The position numbers were made by a program, and so were the translations under genes. Below the pieces are notes generated by a model. That model was not told the DNA's origin. It did not search any database and saw only the letters and a list, made by a program, of their open reading frames with translations. Shown here piece by piece: positions 54,874 to 64,000 of a stretch of DNA of 64,000 nucleotides (the first letter of the stretch is position 1; every line of letters starts with the position of its first letter). This DNA is from an uncultured Pseudomonadota bacterium (GTDB taxonomy: Bacteria; Pseudomonadota; Gammaproteobacteria; Steroidobacterales; Steroidobacteraceae): positions 1 through 64,000 of the forward strand of contig CALGVD010000006.1 in NCBI GenBank assembly GCA_937920275.1, written 5' to 3'.

Positions 54874-55866
54874 GTGGAAAGAAGCCCCCCTGTCAGAGTG
54901 GTCGCCGTCGCCGACCCGGCGTCCAACTCGACCGGTGCACCGCCGGTGCACACCACCGCGCTGCGCCACCTGCGCCGGATCCACGCCGGCAAGGTGCGGG
55001 ATATCTACGAGGTCGACGCCGACCACATGCTGATCGTCACCACCGACCGTTTGTCGGCGTTCGATGTGGTGTTGCCCGACCCGATCCCGCAGAAAGGCCG
55101 CGTGCTCACCGAGATCTCCGATTTCTGGTTCCGTCGCACCACGCATATCGTCCCGAACCAGCTGTCGGAGATGAGTCTCGATGCGCTACCGCTCGATCCC
55201 GACGAGCGCGCGATGCTCGCGGGCCGGGCGGTGATCGTGAAGCGCCTGAAGGCCTTGCCGATCGAGGCGGTGGTCCGTGGCTACCTCATCGGTTCAGGCT
55301 GGAAGGATTACCGACGCACCGGTGCGGTATGCGGCATCGCGCTGCCCCCGGGGCTCGAGCTCGCCTCGCCGTTGCCGCAGCCACTGTTCACGCCCGCCAG
55401 CAAGGCGCCCGCGGGCCAGCATGACGAGAACATCGATTTCGCCGAGGTCGAGCGACTGATCGGCCACGCGCTGGCTGCGCAGGTCCGGGACACTTCGCTC
55501 GCGCTCTACGCCTTCGCCGCCGAGCATGCGCGTGCGCGCGGACTGATCATCGCCGACACCAAGTTCGAGTTCGGCCTCGACGCCGAGGGACGGCTGACGC
55601 TCATCGACGAAGTGATCACACCCGACTCCTCGCGCTTCTGGCCCGCTGACACCTGGCGCCCGGGCGCAAGTCCGCCGTCCTTCGATAAACAGTTCGTGCG
55701 CGATCATCTCGAGACGCTCGATTGGGACAAAACCGCACCCGGGCCGTCTCTGCCCCCTGAGATCATCGACAAGACGAGCGCCAAATATCTGGAAGCCCTA
55801 CGACGCTTGACCGGACCGGCGCTCGGGACCGCCGCGGGCACGCAGCCCGCACCCCGGCCGGGTTGA
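54874..55866 (+). CDS. purC: Phosphoribosylaminoimidazole-succinocarboxamide synthase
   Basis: A SAICAR synthase of up to 330 aa, of the long form found in xanthomonads and yeast rather than the 237-aa E. coli type. Motifs are HAGKVRDIYEVDADHMLIVT, TDRLSAFDVVLPDPIPQKGR, EAVVRGYLIGSGWKDYRRTG, DENIDFAEVERLIG and IIADTKFEFGLDAEGRLTLI followed by DEVITPDSSRFW. No ATG fits. I prefer the GTG at 54874, with GGAG 5 bases upstream; GTGs at 54898 and 54946 are alternatives closer to the conserved core. It joins purE and purK in this window. Confidence 0.93.
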   Translation: MERSPPVRVVAVADPASNSTGAPPVHTTALRHLRRIHAGKVRDIYEVDADHMLIVTTDRLSAFDVVLPDPIPQKGRVLTEISDFWFRRTTHIVPNQLSEMSLDALPLDPDERAMLAGRAVIVKRLKALPIEAVVRGYLIGSGWKDYRRTGAVCGIALPPGLELASPLPQPLFTPASKAPAGQHDENIDFAEVERLIGHALAAQVRDTSLALYAFAAEHARARGLIIADTKFEFGLDAEGRLTLIDEVITPDSSRFWPADTWRPGASPPSFDKQFVRDHLETLDWDKTAPGPSLPPEIIDKTSAKYLEALRRLTGPALGTAAGTQPAPRPG

Positions 55867-55878
55867 CGGACGACCGGC

Positions 55879-57111
55879 GTGCTGGACACCCCCTGGCGGC
55901 AACTGGATGGCTGGCTCTGGGGCCGGCTCGCGCAGGGGAATGGGCTCGCGGCGCGTGCGCTGCGGCAGCTGCGCTATCCCTACGCGGTGATCCGCGACCT
56001 CACCCTCGGCGACGTCAACCTGCGCGCGATGGGCCTCGTCTACAACACCCTGCTCGCGCTCATCCCGCTGCTCGCCCTCAGCTTCGCGGTGCTCAAGGTG
56101 TTCGGTGCGCAGCGCGACCTCGAACCGCTGCTGCTCGAGTTCTTCCGTCCGGTGGGCGATGCGGCCTCGCAGCTCACGGGGCGCGTCATGTCGTTCGTGG
56201 ACGGCGTCTCGAGCGGGCTCGTCGGCGTGTTGGGCTTCGCCCTGCTGCTCTGGATCCTCATGGGCACCCTCCAGAAGGTCGAGGACAGTTTCAACTATCT
56301 TTGGCGGGTCGAACAGCCGCGCACGCTCGGCCGCCGCATCGCCGAATATCTGGTGCTGGTGATCGTCGGGCCGATGATGCTGGCACTCGTCTTCGGGCTC
56401 GGCATCGCACCGCCGCTGATGTTCACCGCGCTCTTCATCGCGCTCTACCGCTTCGTACCGAACACCAGCGTGCGCTGGTTGCCGGCGATCGGCGGCGGCC
56501 TGGTCGCGGGTGCGCTGTGGTGGATGGTGGCGCAGGTGTTCGCCGACCTCTACACCCAGGCCCGCAGCATCACGATCGTCTATGCGGGCTTCGCGCTCAT
56601 CATCGCTGCACTGGTGTGGACCTGGGCCGGATGGCTGATCCTGCTGATCGGCGTGCAGGTGTCGTTCTACCTGCAGAACCCGGGCTATCTCAGGCTCGGT
56701 CTCGTGGAGTTACGGCTCTCGGCGGCGGAGACCGAGGACATCGCCCTGCGGTTGATGCTGCTGGTCGGTCGGTCGCATGTGCAGGGAGCGCGGCGCTGGC
56801 GCAACGAGGGGCTGGCACGCGCGTTGCGGGTGCCGAGCATCGCCGTGGCGCAGGTGACCGGCATCCTGGAGCAAGCGGGCTTGCTCGCCGCCGACGAGCA
56901 CGACGCTTGGCTGCCCGGCCGGGACATCGACCACATCACGCTGCAGGAGCTGCTGCGCGTGGTGCGCAATCCGCGCAGCACCTTGGTCGACCATGACGCC
57001 GCGAAACCGTTGCCGGCCGTGGACGCGCTGCGGGCGGAGCTGCAGCGCGCCTCGGACGAGGCCTTGCAGGGCCGGACGCTCGGCTCATGGGTGGCCGGTC
57101 ACCCGGAGTGA
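55879..57111 (+). CDS. YihY/BrkB family inner-membrane protein
   Basis: A 410-aa protein from a GTG at 55879. The YihY family region has DLTLGDVNLRAMGLVYNTLL, ALIPLLALSFAVLKVFGAQR, VEDSFNYLWRVEQPRTLGRR, KRF-like YRFVPNTSVRWLPAIGGGLV and about six membrane helices. A cytosolic C-terminal winged-helix-like part (VPSIAVAQVTGILEQAGLLA) follows, as in longer family members. YihY proteins are widely conserved; once called ribonuclease BN in error, their role in the membrane is not settled. It lies 12 bases after purC. Confidence 0.9.
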   Translation: MLDTPWRQLDGWLWGRLAQGNGLAARALRQLRYPYAVIRDLTLGDVNLRAMGLVYNTLLALIPLLALSFAVLKVFGAQRDLEPLLLEFFRPVGDAASQLTGRVMSFVDGVSSGLVGVLGFALLLWILMGTLQKVEDSFNYLWRVEQPRTLGRRIAEYLVLVIVGPMMLALVFGLGIAPPLMFTALFIALYRFVPNTSVRWLPAIGGGLVAGALWWMVAQVFADLYTQARSITIVYAGFALIIAALVWTWAGWLILLIGVQVSFYLQNPGYLRLGLVELRLSAAETEDIALRLMLLVGRSHVQGARRWRNEGLARALRVPSIAVAQVTGILEQAGLLAADEHDAWLPGRDIDHITLQELLRVVRNPRSTLVDHDAAKPLPAVDALRAELQRASDEALQGRTLGSWVAGHPE

Positions 57112-57154
57112 GGCCACCCCCGCCGCCGCTGCGACGGACGGCGCCAGCCGCGCT

Positions 57155-58501
57155 TCATTCGCCCGCGACGGTCATCTCGCCGACCAGCACCGAACCGGTA
57201 CGGATGCCGCCCCGCGCATCGATGTCGCCACCGATCGCTGCCAGCCCGAGATAGAGGTCCTTGAGGTTGCCGGCGATGGTGATCTCGTGCACCGGAAAGG
57301 CGGGCGCGCCGTCCTCGACCCAGAAACCGGTGACGCCGCGTGAGTAGTCGCCGGTGACGCCGTTGACGCCCTGGCCCATGAGTTCGGTCACCAGCAGGCC
57401 GCGACCCATGCGGCGCAGCAGTTCCGCCTGAGAAGGCGCTCCGGCGGACGGATCGACCAAGAGGTTGTGCAGCCCGCCCGCATTGCCGGTGCTGACCAGA
57501 CCGAGCTTGCGCGCCGAGTAGCTGCCGAGCAGGTAGCCATCGAGCACGCCGTCACGGACCAGTTCACGGTCGCGGGTGCTCACGCCCTCGCTGTCCCAGC
57601 CCGTGCTCGCGAGCGCCTTCGGCAGGTGAGGCCGCTCGTGCATCTGCACCCAAGAGGGGAAGATGCGCTCGCCGGCAGCGCCCAGCAGGAAGCTCGCCTT
57701 GCGGTACTGTGCGCCGCCGCTGATCGCGCCGATGAGATGACCGATGAAGCCGCGTGCCACTTCCGGCGCGAACAGCACCGGCGCCCGTGTCGTGGCGATC
57801 CGCCGCGCGCCGAGCCGGGCCACGGTGCGCTCGCCGGCGATGCGGCCGATGTGCGCAGCCGTCGCGAGATCGCGCGGATCACGCGCGGTCTCGTACCAGT
57901 AGTCGCGCTGCATCTCGCCATCCTCGCCCGCCAGCAGCACGCAACTGAGCGAATGGCTGGTGGCGCAGTCGCCGGCGAGGAAACCGTGGCTGTTGCCATA
58001 GACGCGCACCCCGCGTTGCGAACCGACGCTCGCACCCTCGGAGTTGTCGATGCGCGGATCGACGGCGCGACCCGCTGCCTCGCATTCACGCGCCAAAGAC
58101 ACCGCCGCCTCCGGTCCGATGTCCCACGGGAAATCAAGTTCGAGCGCCAACGGTTCGCGGGCGAGCAGCGCGGGATCGGCGAGGCCAGCGCATTCGTCCT
58201 CGGCCGTATGGCGCGCGAACGCACAGGCCTTGGCGACGGTGGCGCGTACCGCATCGGCGGAGAGGTCGGCGGTGCTCGCCGAACCTTTGCGCTGCCCGAA
58301 ATAGACGGTGACACCCAGCCCGCGGTCGCGTTGGTACTCGACCGTCTCGACTTCACCGAGCCGCACCGAGACCGACAGGCCTTGCTGCAGGCTGGCATCG
58401 ACCTCGGCCTGCGAGGCCCCGAGCCGGCGTGCCTCATCGAGCGCCCCTGCGACCACAGCCTTCAGGGCGGGAATCCGGCCGGGATCGACTTGCTGCGACA
58501 T
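57155..58501 (-). CDS. pmbA: Metalloprotease PmbA/TldE
   Basis: A 448-aa subunit of the TldD/TldE (PmbA) protease that matures microcin B17 and degrades CcdA in E. coli. It has SVSVRLGEVETVEYQRDRGL, NSEGASVGSQRGVRVYGNSH, VLFAPEVARGFIGHLIGAIS, LLGSYSARKLGLVSTGNAGG and the C-terminal VTGFWVEDGAPAFPVHEITI with GNLKDLYLGLAAIGGD. TldE lacks the HExxxH zinc motif, which is on TldD; tldD is also in this window. It is divergent from yjgA, the conserved arrangement. Confidence 0.95.
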   Translation of the reverse strand: MSQQVDPGRIPALKAVVAGALDEARRLGASQAEVDASLQQGLSVSVRLGEVETVEYQRDRGLGVTVYFGQRKGSASTADLSADAVRATVAKACAFARHTAEDECAGLADPALLAREPLALELDFPWDIGPEAAVSLARECEAAGRAVDPRIDNSEGASVGSQRGVRVYGNSHGFLAGDCATSHSLSCVLLAGEDGEMQRDYWYETARDPRDLATAAHIGRIAGERTVARLGARRIATTRAPVLFAPEVARGFIGHLIGAISGGAQYRKASFLLGAAGERIFPSWVQMHERPHLPKALASTGWDSEGVSTRDRELVRDGVLDGYLLGSYSARKLGLVSTGNAGGLHNLLVDPSAGAPSQAELLRRMGRGLLVTELMGQGVNGVTGDYSRGVTGFWVEDGAPAFPVHEITIAGNLKDLYLGLAAIGGDIDARGGIRTGSVLVGEMTVAGE

Positions 58502-58583
58502 GTCAGAATTGTATCAGTCGCGGCCCTCCGGTCGCGGGAGCACGCCGATGATGCCAACAGGATCCCGATGGGCGGAGACCGCC

Positions 58584-58925
58584 ATGCCTGACGATGCCGA
58601 GGGCGCCGAGGGCGTCGAGGACGACTCGCTTGAGGGCCGCCCAAGCAAAAGCTCGCGCAAGCGCGCAGCACACGCCGCACAGGCGATGGGCGAGCGGCTG
58701 ATCACCCTTCGGGAGGCGGAACTCGAACGCTTAAGCCTGCCCGAGCCGCTGCTCACGGCGGTGCGCGAGGCGCGGCGTATCCGTTCGCACGGCGGCCTAT
58801 CGCGCCAAAAGCAGTACATCGGCAAACTGATGCGCGAGATCGACCTTGCCCCGCTCGAGGCGGCGCTCGGCCCCGCCGCCGCCCCGCCCCGGCCGCGTCG
58901 CGCCAAACCCGGTCGGTTCCGCTAG
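58584..58925 (+). CDS. darP: DUF615 (YjgA/DarP) family protein, short form
   Basis: A 113-aa protein from the ATG at 58584, with GGAG 6 bases upstream. It shows the DarP N-terminal half: GRPSKSSRKRAAHAAQAMGE, LPEPLLTAVREARRIRSHGG and SRQKQYIGKLMREIDLAPLE. DarP usually has about 180 aa and helps late 50S assembly. Here the second half is missing; the protein ends in a proline/arginine-rich tail. No frameshifted remnant is evident before purE starts 10 bases later. It may be a shortened but working protein. Its divergence from pmbA supports orthology. Confidence 0.82.
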   Translation: MPDDAEGAEGVEDDSLEGRPSKSSRKRAAHAAQAMGERLITLREAELERLSLPEPLLTAVREARRIRSHGGLSRQKQYIGKLMREIDLAPLEAALGPAAAPPRPRRAKPGRFR

Positions 58926-58934
58926 AATCCAGCG

Positions 58935-59444
58935 ATGAAACCTCGGGTCGGTATCGTCATGGGCTCGCGCTCCGACTGGGAGACGATGCGTGCAGCGGCC
59001 GAGATGCTCGAGAGCCTCGGCATCTCCCACGAGACCCGTGTGGTCTCCGCGCACCGCACGCCGGATCTCTTGTTCGAATACGCCGAGAGCGCCGCAGCGC
59101 GCGGCCTGCAGGTCATCATCGCCGGCGCAGGCGGTGCCGCGCACCTGCCCGGCATGCTCGCCGCGAAGACCACTTTACCGGTGCTCGGTGTCCCGGTGCA
59201 GTCCAAGACCCTGAGCGGGCTGGACTCATTGCTCTCGATCGTACAGATGCCGACCGGCATCCCGGTCGCCACCTTCGCCATCGGCACCGCCGGTGCCAAC
59301 AACGCCGCGCTCGCTGCCGCCGCCATCCTCGCACTGCACGATGTCGAAGTGGACACCGCCCTGAAGGCCTTCCGCGCCCGGCAGACCAGCGCCGTGCTCG
59401 AACAGCCCGACCCGCGCGATCCGCCGCCGCTCCCCCGCACATGA
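58935..59444 (+). CDS. purE: N5-carboxyaminoimidazole ribonucleotide mutase
   Basis: A 169-aa class I PurE. Active-site motifs are [33 protein letters not shown] and [20 protein letters not shown], with the catalytic His in [26 protein letters not shown] closes the fold. It converts the unstable N5-CAIR made by PurK to CAIR. The stop overlaps the purK start (ATGA). Confidence 0.97.
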   Translation: MKPRVGIVMGSRSDWETMRAAAEMLESLGISHETRVVSAHRTPDLLFEYAESAAARGLQVIIAGAGGAAHLPGMLAAKTTLPVLGVPVQSKTLSGLDSLLSIVQMPTGIPVATFAIGTAGANNAALAAAAILALHDVEVDTALKAFRARQTSAVLEQPDPRDPPPLPRT

Positions 59445-60550
59445 CCGTCGGGATCGTGGGCGGTGGCCAGCTCGGGCGGATGCTCGCGCTCGCCGGCTAC
59501 CCGCTCGGCCTTGATTTCCTGTTCCTCGACCCCGCAAGCGGCACACCCGCCTCGCAGGTCGCCCCCATGCTGCAGGGTGCGTTCACCGATGCCGCCTTGC
59601 TGCGTGAGCTCGCAGTACGCAGCGAGGTGCTGACCTTCGATTGGGAGAACATCTCGGTCGAAGCGTTGCGCGCGCTCAGCCGCGAGACACGCATCGCGCC
59701 ACCGCTCGCGGCGCTCGCCGTGTCCCAGGACCGGCTCGCCGAGAAGCGTCTGTTCGCGAAGCTCGGTATCCCGACGACGCGCCATGCGGCCGTCGACTCG
59801 CCCGCCTCGCTCGCCCGTGCCCTGCGCGACGTCGGCCTGCCCGGCGTGTTGAAGACCCGGCGGCTCGGCTATGACGGCAAGGGGCAGGCCGTGGTGCGCA
59901 GCGCGGAAGATGCTGCAGCGGCCTTCGAAGCGCTACGGGCATCACCGCTCATATACGAAGAATTCGTGCCCTTCGACTTCGAGGTGTCGATCATCGGTGT
60001 CCGCAACCGGCAGGGCGAAGTGGCGGTCTATCCGCTCAACCACAACCTGCACCGCGAGGGCGTCCTGCGGTTGACGCGCGCACCGTGGCAGGCGCCGACG
60101 CTCGAGCGACGCGCCGCCACCTACCTGCGGCGCATGCTGGAGCACTTCCGCTACCAAGGGGTCCTCAACATCGAATTCTTCGTGCGCGGCGGCAGACTGC
60201 TCGCCAACGAGACCGCGCCTCGGGTGCACAATTCCGGCCATTGGACCATCGAAGGCGCGGCCACCAGCCAGTTCGAGAACCATCTGCGCGGCATCCTCGG
60301 CTTGCCGCTCGGCGCGACCACACCGCGCGGTCATGCGGCGATGCTCAACCTGGTGGGGACGATGCCTGCGCGCGAAGGCGTGCTCGCGCTGCCGGAGGGT
60401 CACTGGCATGACTACGGAAAATCGCCGCGCCCTGGCCGGAAGCTCGGCCATGTGACCTTGCTCGCCCCCACCGCGGCGGCACGGGATGCTGCGGCGAAGC
60501 GCTTGCTGCGACGCATCGACCCCGAGGCCGCGCGCGGCATGACCGGCTAG
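59441..60550 (+). CDS. purK: N5-carboxyaminoimidazole ribonucleotide synthase
   Basis: A 369-aa ATP-grasp enzyme. It begins [23 protein letters not shown]-grasp parts are [20 protein letters not shown] and [19 protein letters not shown]; metal and substrate residues are in [20 protein letters not shown] and [20 protein letters not shown]. It works directly before PurE. It ends two bases before the convergent tldD stop. Confidence 0.97.
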   Translation: MTVGIVGGGQLGRMLALAGYPLGLDFLFLDPASGTPASQVAPMLQGAFTDAALLRELAVRSEVLTFDWENISVEALRALSRETRIAPPLAALAVSQDRLAEKRLFAKLGIPTTRHAAVDSPASLARALRDVGLPGVLKTRRLGYDGKGQAVVRSAEDAAAAFEALRASPLIYEEFVPFDFEVSIIGVRNRQGEVAVYPLNHNLHREGVLRLTRAPWQAPTLERRAATYLRRMLEHFRYQGVLNIEFFVRGGRLLANETAPRVHNSGHWTIEGAATSQFENHLRGILGLPLGATTPRGHAAMLNLVGTMPAREGVLALPEGHWHDYGKSPRPGRKLGHVTLLAPTAAARDAAAKRLLRRIDPEAARGMTG

Positions 60551-60552
60551 GG

Positions 60553-62031
60553 TCAGCCCGTCCCGCCGACCGTCAGACCATCGACCCGCAGCGTCGGCTG
60601 ACCGACCCCGACCGGTACGCTCTGGCCTTCTTTGCCGCAGGTACCGATGCCGTCATCGAGTTTAAGATCGTTGCCGACCATGGACACACGGGTGAGCACA
60701 TCAGGGCCGTTGCCGACCAGCGTCGCGCCCTTGATCGGTGCGCCGATGCGGCCGTTCTCGATGAGGTAGGCCTCGGCGGCCGAGAACACGAACTTGCCGG
60801 AGGTGATGTCGACCTGGCCGCCGCCGAAGTTGACCGCATAGATGCCGCGCTCGACCGAGGCGATGATCTCCTGCGGATCGTGCGGTCCTGCACGCATGTA
60901 GGTGTTCGTCATGCGCGGCAGCGTGAGGTTGGCGAAGGACTCGCGCCGCCCGTTGCCGGTGGAGTGTGTGCCCATCAGGCGCGCGTTGAGCTTGTCCTGC
61001 AGATAGCCCTTGAGGATGCCGTCCTCGATCAGCGTGGTGCAGCGTGTCGGCGTGCCTTCGTCGTCGATGTTGAGCGAACCACGGCGCGAGGACAGGGTGC
61101 CGTCGTCGACCACCGTGCAGAGCGGCGCAGCGACGCGCTCGCCGATGCGGCCGCTGAACGCCGAGGTGCCCTTGCGGTTGAAGTCGCCTTCAAGACCATG
61201 GCCGATGGCCTCGTGCAGCAGGATGCCGGGCCAACCGGCGCCGAGCACCACCGTCATCGAGCCCGCCGGTGCGGGCACGGCGGTGAGGTTCACCAAGGCT
61301 TGGCGCGCCGCCTCTCGACCGAGCGCGAGCGGCCGATCGCCCGCGACCAGCTCGGTCAATGAATAGCGACCGCCCATGCCGGCGAATCCGGTCTCGCGGC
61401 GCCCGTCCTGTTCGGCGATCACCGAGACGTTGAAGCGCACCAAAGGCCGCACATCGGCGGCGAGCGTCCCCTCGCCGTCGGCGATCAGCACCAGGTCCCA
61501 GGAGGTCGATACCGATGCCATCACCTGGACGATGCGCGGGTCGACGCGACGCGTCTCACGGTCGACCCGCTCGAGCCACCGCACTTTGTCGTCGTCGGAC
61601 AGTGAGCCGACCGGATCGATGGCGGGATAGAGCGCGTGTCCTTGTGTACGGCGCAACACCGGCGCACGCCCTTCGCGCCCACCTGCGGCGATCGCCCGCG
61701 CCGCACGCGCCGCCTCGGCGAGCGCTTCGGGCAGGATCTCATCCGAATAGGCGAAACCGGTCTTCTCACCGGACAACGCCCGCACGCCGAAGCCTTGTTC
61801 GATGCTCGCGCTGCCTTCCTTGACGATGCCATCCTCCAAAGACCAGCCTTCATCGCGCGACAGCTGGAAGTAGAGGTCGGCGGCATCGACACCCCCGGCG
61901 AGCACTTGGCCGAGCGTCCGCTCGAGCTGTGCGATGTCGAGGCCTGCCGGCCGCAACAGCAGTTCCTCCGCGAGTGCGAGCGGATCCTCGCCGGCAGGTC
62001 GGGACGGGACGGATGTTTCGCTGCGGATCAT
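60553..62031 (-). CDS. tldD: Metalloprotease TldD
   Basis: A 492-aa catalytic subunit of TldD/PmbA. I use the ATG at 62031 ([17 protein letters not shown]); an open frame extends to 62115 but overlaps the nit gene. The zinc site is [19 protein letters not shown] (HExxxH). Other features are [40 protein letters not shown] and the C-terminal [20 protein letters not shown], where Cys is a further zinc ligand. It lies 22 bases after nit in the rng-nit-tldD operon. Confidence 0.96.
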   Translation of the reverse strand: MIRSETSVPSRPAGEDPLALAEELLLRPAGLDIAQLERTLGQVLAGGVDAADLYFQLSRDEGWSLEDGIVKEGSASIEQGFGVRALSGEKTGFAYSDEILPEALAEAARAARAIAAGGREGRAPVLRRTQGHALYPAIDPVGSLSDDDKVRWLERVDRETRRVDPRIVQVMASVSTSWDLVLIADGEGTLAADVRPLVRFNVSVIAEQDGRRETGFAGMGGRYSLTELVAGDRPLALGREAARQALVNLTAVPAPAGSMTVVLGAGWPGILLHEAIGHGLEGDFNRKGTSAFSGRIGERVAAPLCTVVDDGTLSSRRGSLNIDDEGTPTRCTTLIEDGILKGYLQDKLNARLMGTHSTGNGRRESFANLTLPRMTNTYMRAGPHDPQEIIASVERGIYAVNFGGGQVDITSGKFVFSAAEAYLIENGRIGAPIKGATLVGNGPDVLTRVSMVGNDLKLDDGIGTCGKEGQSVPVGVGQPTLRVDGLTVGGTG

Positions 62032-62053
62032 CGGGTTGAAGGTCTCCGGGAGG

Positions 62054-62860
62054 TCAAAGAACGCGATGGGCGAGCGCCGGGAACGCGGCACGCGCCGCGC
62101 GTTGCGCGGCGGCATCGAATGTCGCGATCACCACGCCCTCGCCCGCGGCGCGGCGCGCCAGCACCTCGCCCCAGTGGTTGATGACGAGGCTGTCGCCGTA
62201 GGTCTCGCGACCGTTGTCATGATGGCCCCATTGACCGGCCGCCACCATCCCCGCAAGGTTCTCGATCGCCCGCGCCCGCAACAGCACCTCCCAGTGCGCG
62301 CGGCCGGTGGGCACGGTGAACGCCGCCGGGAGCACGAACCAGGTCGCGCCCGCGGCCGAGAGCTGCCGGAAGAGCTCCGGGAAACGCAGGTCGTAGCAGA
62401 TGGCGAGGCCGACCCGGCCGACCGGCGTGTCGACGCTGACCACTGTCTGCCCCGGGCACATGGATGCCGACTCGCGGTGGCTCTCGACCGCGCCCGGCAC
62501 ATCGACATCGAAGAGATGGATCTTGTCGTAGCGAGCGACCTCGCGACCCGTATCGTCGTAGACGAGAAGCGCCTGCGCGAAGCGTGGCTCACCCGGCAGC
62601 CGCAAGGGCAGCGTGCCCGCGATCACCCACAACCCGAGCTCGCGTGCAGCCGTCGACATCGCCGTCTGGATCGGGCCGTCGCCATGGGTTTCGGCGATCG
62701 CACGACGCTCGGCCGCATCGCGCGCCATGAGCGCGAAGTTCTCGGGCAACACCGCGACACGGGCACCCGACGCCGCCGCCTCGGCCAACAACCGACGGGC
62801 GGTCTCGACATTGGCACCGGCATCGGTTCCGGAGGTCATCTGAAGGGCGGCGACAGTCAT
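62054..62860 (-). CDS. Carbon-nitrogen hydrolase (nitrilase superfamily, Nit-like)
   Basis: A 268-aa hydrolase whose Glu-Lys-Cys triad is in [25 protein letters not shown] and [17 protein letters not shown]. This branch is close to Nit1/Nit2-type amidases that repair deaminated glutathione, or act as omega-amidase. The gene sits between rng and tldD, a common gammaproteobacterial arrangement. The ATG overlaps the rng stop (ATGA). The exact substrate is inferred from family. Confidence 0.93.
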   Translation of the reverse strand: MTVAALQMTSGTDAGANVETARRLLAEAAASGARVAVLPENFALMARDAAERRAIAETHGDGPIQTAMSTAARELGLWVIAGTLPLRLPGEPRFAQALLVYDDTGREVARYDKIHLFDVDVPGAVESHRESASMCPGQTVVSVDTPVGRVGLAICYDLRFPELFRQLSAAGATWFVLPAAFTVPTGRAHWEVLLRARAIENLAGMVAAGQWGHHDNGRETYGDSLVINHWGEVLARRAAGEGVVIATFDAAAQRAARAAFPALAHRVL

Positions 62861-64000
62861 AATGCGATCACATCATACCGGTCGAGGGCGTACGAAGACT
62901 CGGCCTGCAGGCGGACCGGTCGCCCCGCCGCGGCCTCAAGTGCGGCGAGTCCCGCCGCCTCGTCGAGCAGCCGGGCGACGACCTCCTGATGCGCAAGCAC
63001 CATCCAGCCAGCGCCCGCCGACACGGGGGCCTGACGGCGGATCTCGCGGAAGATGTCGTGGCAGACCGTCTCCACCGAACGCACCCAGCCGCGGCCCTGA
63101 CACGCCGGACAGGGATCGCACAACTGGCGCTCGAGGCTCTCGCGGGTGCGCTTGCGGGTCATCTCCACGAGCCCGAGCGGCGAGATCTCCCCCACCGAGG
63201 TCTTCGCGTGGTCGCCCCCCAGCGCCGCGCGCAGCGCCGTCAGCAGCTGTGCACGATGCGCCTCGTCCTGCATATCGATGAAATCGACGATGATGATGCC
63301 GCCGAGGTTGCGCAGCCGCAGCTGGCGTGCGATCGCTGTCGCCGCCTCGAGGTTGGTGCGGAAGATCGTATCTTCGAGACCGATATGTCCGACGAAAGCG
63401 CCGGTGTTCACATCGATGGTGGTCATCGATTCGGTCTGGTCGATGACGAGATGGCCGCCCGACGGCAGCGGCACCTGCCGCTCGAGCGCACGGGCGATCT
63501 CGGCTTCGATACCGAAGAGGTCGAAGAGAGGTCGCGCCGCGGCATGCAATCCGAGGCTCGGCGCACCGTCGGGCAGCAGCTCGCCGACGAACTGCCGCAG
63601 CTCACCGAGCTCCGCGGCATCGTCGACCCAGACCTGCTCGACACCGCGGGCGAGCTCATCGCGCAGCACCCGTCGCGCCAACGGCAGATCCTCGTGGACG
63701 AGCGCACCGGGTGTGGCACGCAGGTGCCGCTCGCGCACCTGCCGCCAGAGCCGCTCGAGGTACTCGAGGTCGACGGCGAGCGCTGCCGCGTCGACGCCTT
63801 CGGCGGCGGTGCGCAAGATGTAACCGCCGGGATGACCGTCAGCGACCAGCGACTGCACCATCGTGCGCAGCCGCGTACGCTCAGTCTCATCCTCGATGCG
63901 CGAGGAGATGCCGATGCCCCGGCCACGCGGCATGAACACGAGATAGCGCGAGGGCAGGGTCACGAAAGTGGTCAGGCGTGCGCCCTTGGTGCCCAAGGGG
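62857..64000 (-). CDS. rng: Ribonuclease G (5' partial)
   Basis: At least 380 residues of the C-terminal part of RNase G; the N-terminal S1 domain lies beyond the window. The frame is open at the edge (LGTKGARLTTFVTLPSRYLV). The catalytic DNase-I-like region has MTTIDVNTGAFVG and GGIIIVDFIDMQDEAHRAQL with the Mg2+-binding Asp residues. The zinc link is CDPCPACQGRG, which ties the dimer. It ends in [11 protein letters not shown] and lacks the long scaffold tail of RNase E. RNase G matures the 16S 5' end and decays mRNAs. It leads rng-nit-tldD. Confidence 0.95.
   Translation of the reverse strand, partial: PLGTKGARLTTFVTLPSRYLVFMPRGRGIGISSRIEDETERTRLRTMVQSLVADGHPGGYILRTAAEGVDAAALAVDLEYLERLWRQVRERHLRATPGALVHEDLPLARRVLRDELARGVEQVWVDDAAELGELRQFVGELLPDGAPSLGLHAAARPLFDLFGIEAEIARALERQVPLPSGGHLVIDQTESMTTIDVNTGAFVGHIGLEDTIFRTNLEAATAIARQLRLRNLGGIIIVDFIDMQDEAHRAQLLTALRAALGGDHAKTSVGEISPLGLVEMTRKRTRESLERQLCDPCPACQGRGWVRSVETVCHDIFREIRRQAPVSAGAGWMVLAHQEVVARLLDEAAGLAALEAAAGRPVRLQAESSYALDRYDVIAL

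Overview
This window is a gene-dense, high-GC bacterial chromosome segment. It carries about 70 protein genes, one tRNA, a 6S RNA and a tandem glycine riboswitch. I see no rRNA, insertion sequence, prophage or CRISPR array. Gene content and order are gammaproteobacterial: lpoA-yraN, petABC-sspB, kdsD-lptCAB-rpoN-hpf-rapZ, ygfB-pepP-ubiH-ubiI, zapA-ssrS-fau, rplM-rpsI, pmbA/yjgA, purEK, and rng-nit-tldD. A Clp-like CRP regulator beside coq7, a Xanthomonas/Caulobacter-type TonB receptor, a long-form purC and mgtE behind rapZ suggest a relative of the Xanthomonadales/Nevskiales/Steroidobacterales. The order is an inference and no genus can be given.

Layout. 1-7.6 kb: cell-wall and envelope genes (LpoA-like, MurA), the ClpXP adaptor SspB, the cytochrome bc1 complex and a DegS/HtrA protease. 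7.6-14.7 kb: the LPS-transport/sigma-54 cluster kdsD-lptC-lptA-lptB-rpoN-hpf-rapZ-mgtE, lacking kdsC and every PTS-Ntr gene. 14.7-21 kb: pirin, NDH-2-like dehydrogenase, and a TonB receptor/beta-propeller phytase pair with a four-unit Pho-box-like array upstream. 21-25.4 kb: rlmI-lgt-thyA-SET-folA on the minus strand. 25.4-31.4 kb: Lrp regulator, phosphosulfolactate-phosphatase-like protein, YcbK-like protein, ornithine decarboxylase-like enzyme, Sua5 and an MttB-family protein. 31.4-38.5 kb: a glycine-riboswitch-controlled gcvT-H-PA-PB operon running on into dgkA, a PfkB kinase and DUF72. 38.5-46.5 kb: DUF885 peptidase-ispG-phhB, facing ygfB-pepP-ubiH-ubiI. 46.6-50.5 kb: zapA, 6S RNA, fau, an EVE protein, a 17-codon lysine/alanine peptide gene, rpiA and a GST. 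50.5-64 kb: tRNA-Gln, rplM-rpsI, coq7-crp, djlA-rpe, purC, yihY, pmbA/yjgA, purEK and rng-nit-tldD.

The genes are mostly housekeeping: envelope building, respiration and quinone synthesis, folate/one-carbon metabolism (thyA, folA, gcv, fau), purine synthesis and translation. Adjacent genes are very often joined by 4-base stop/start overlaps, including rare TTGA and CTGA forms, so translational coupling is common. The most unusual items are the self-contained 17-aa K/A peptide gene, the SET methyltransferase with a histone-H1-like tail, a repeat-built 24-codon ORF bridging ubiH and ubiI, and the Pho-box array on the phytase/TonB-receptor operon.
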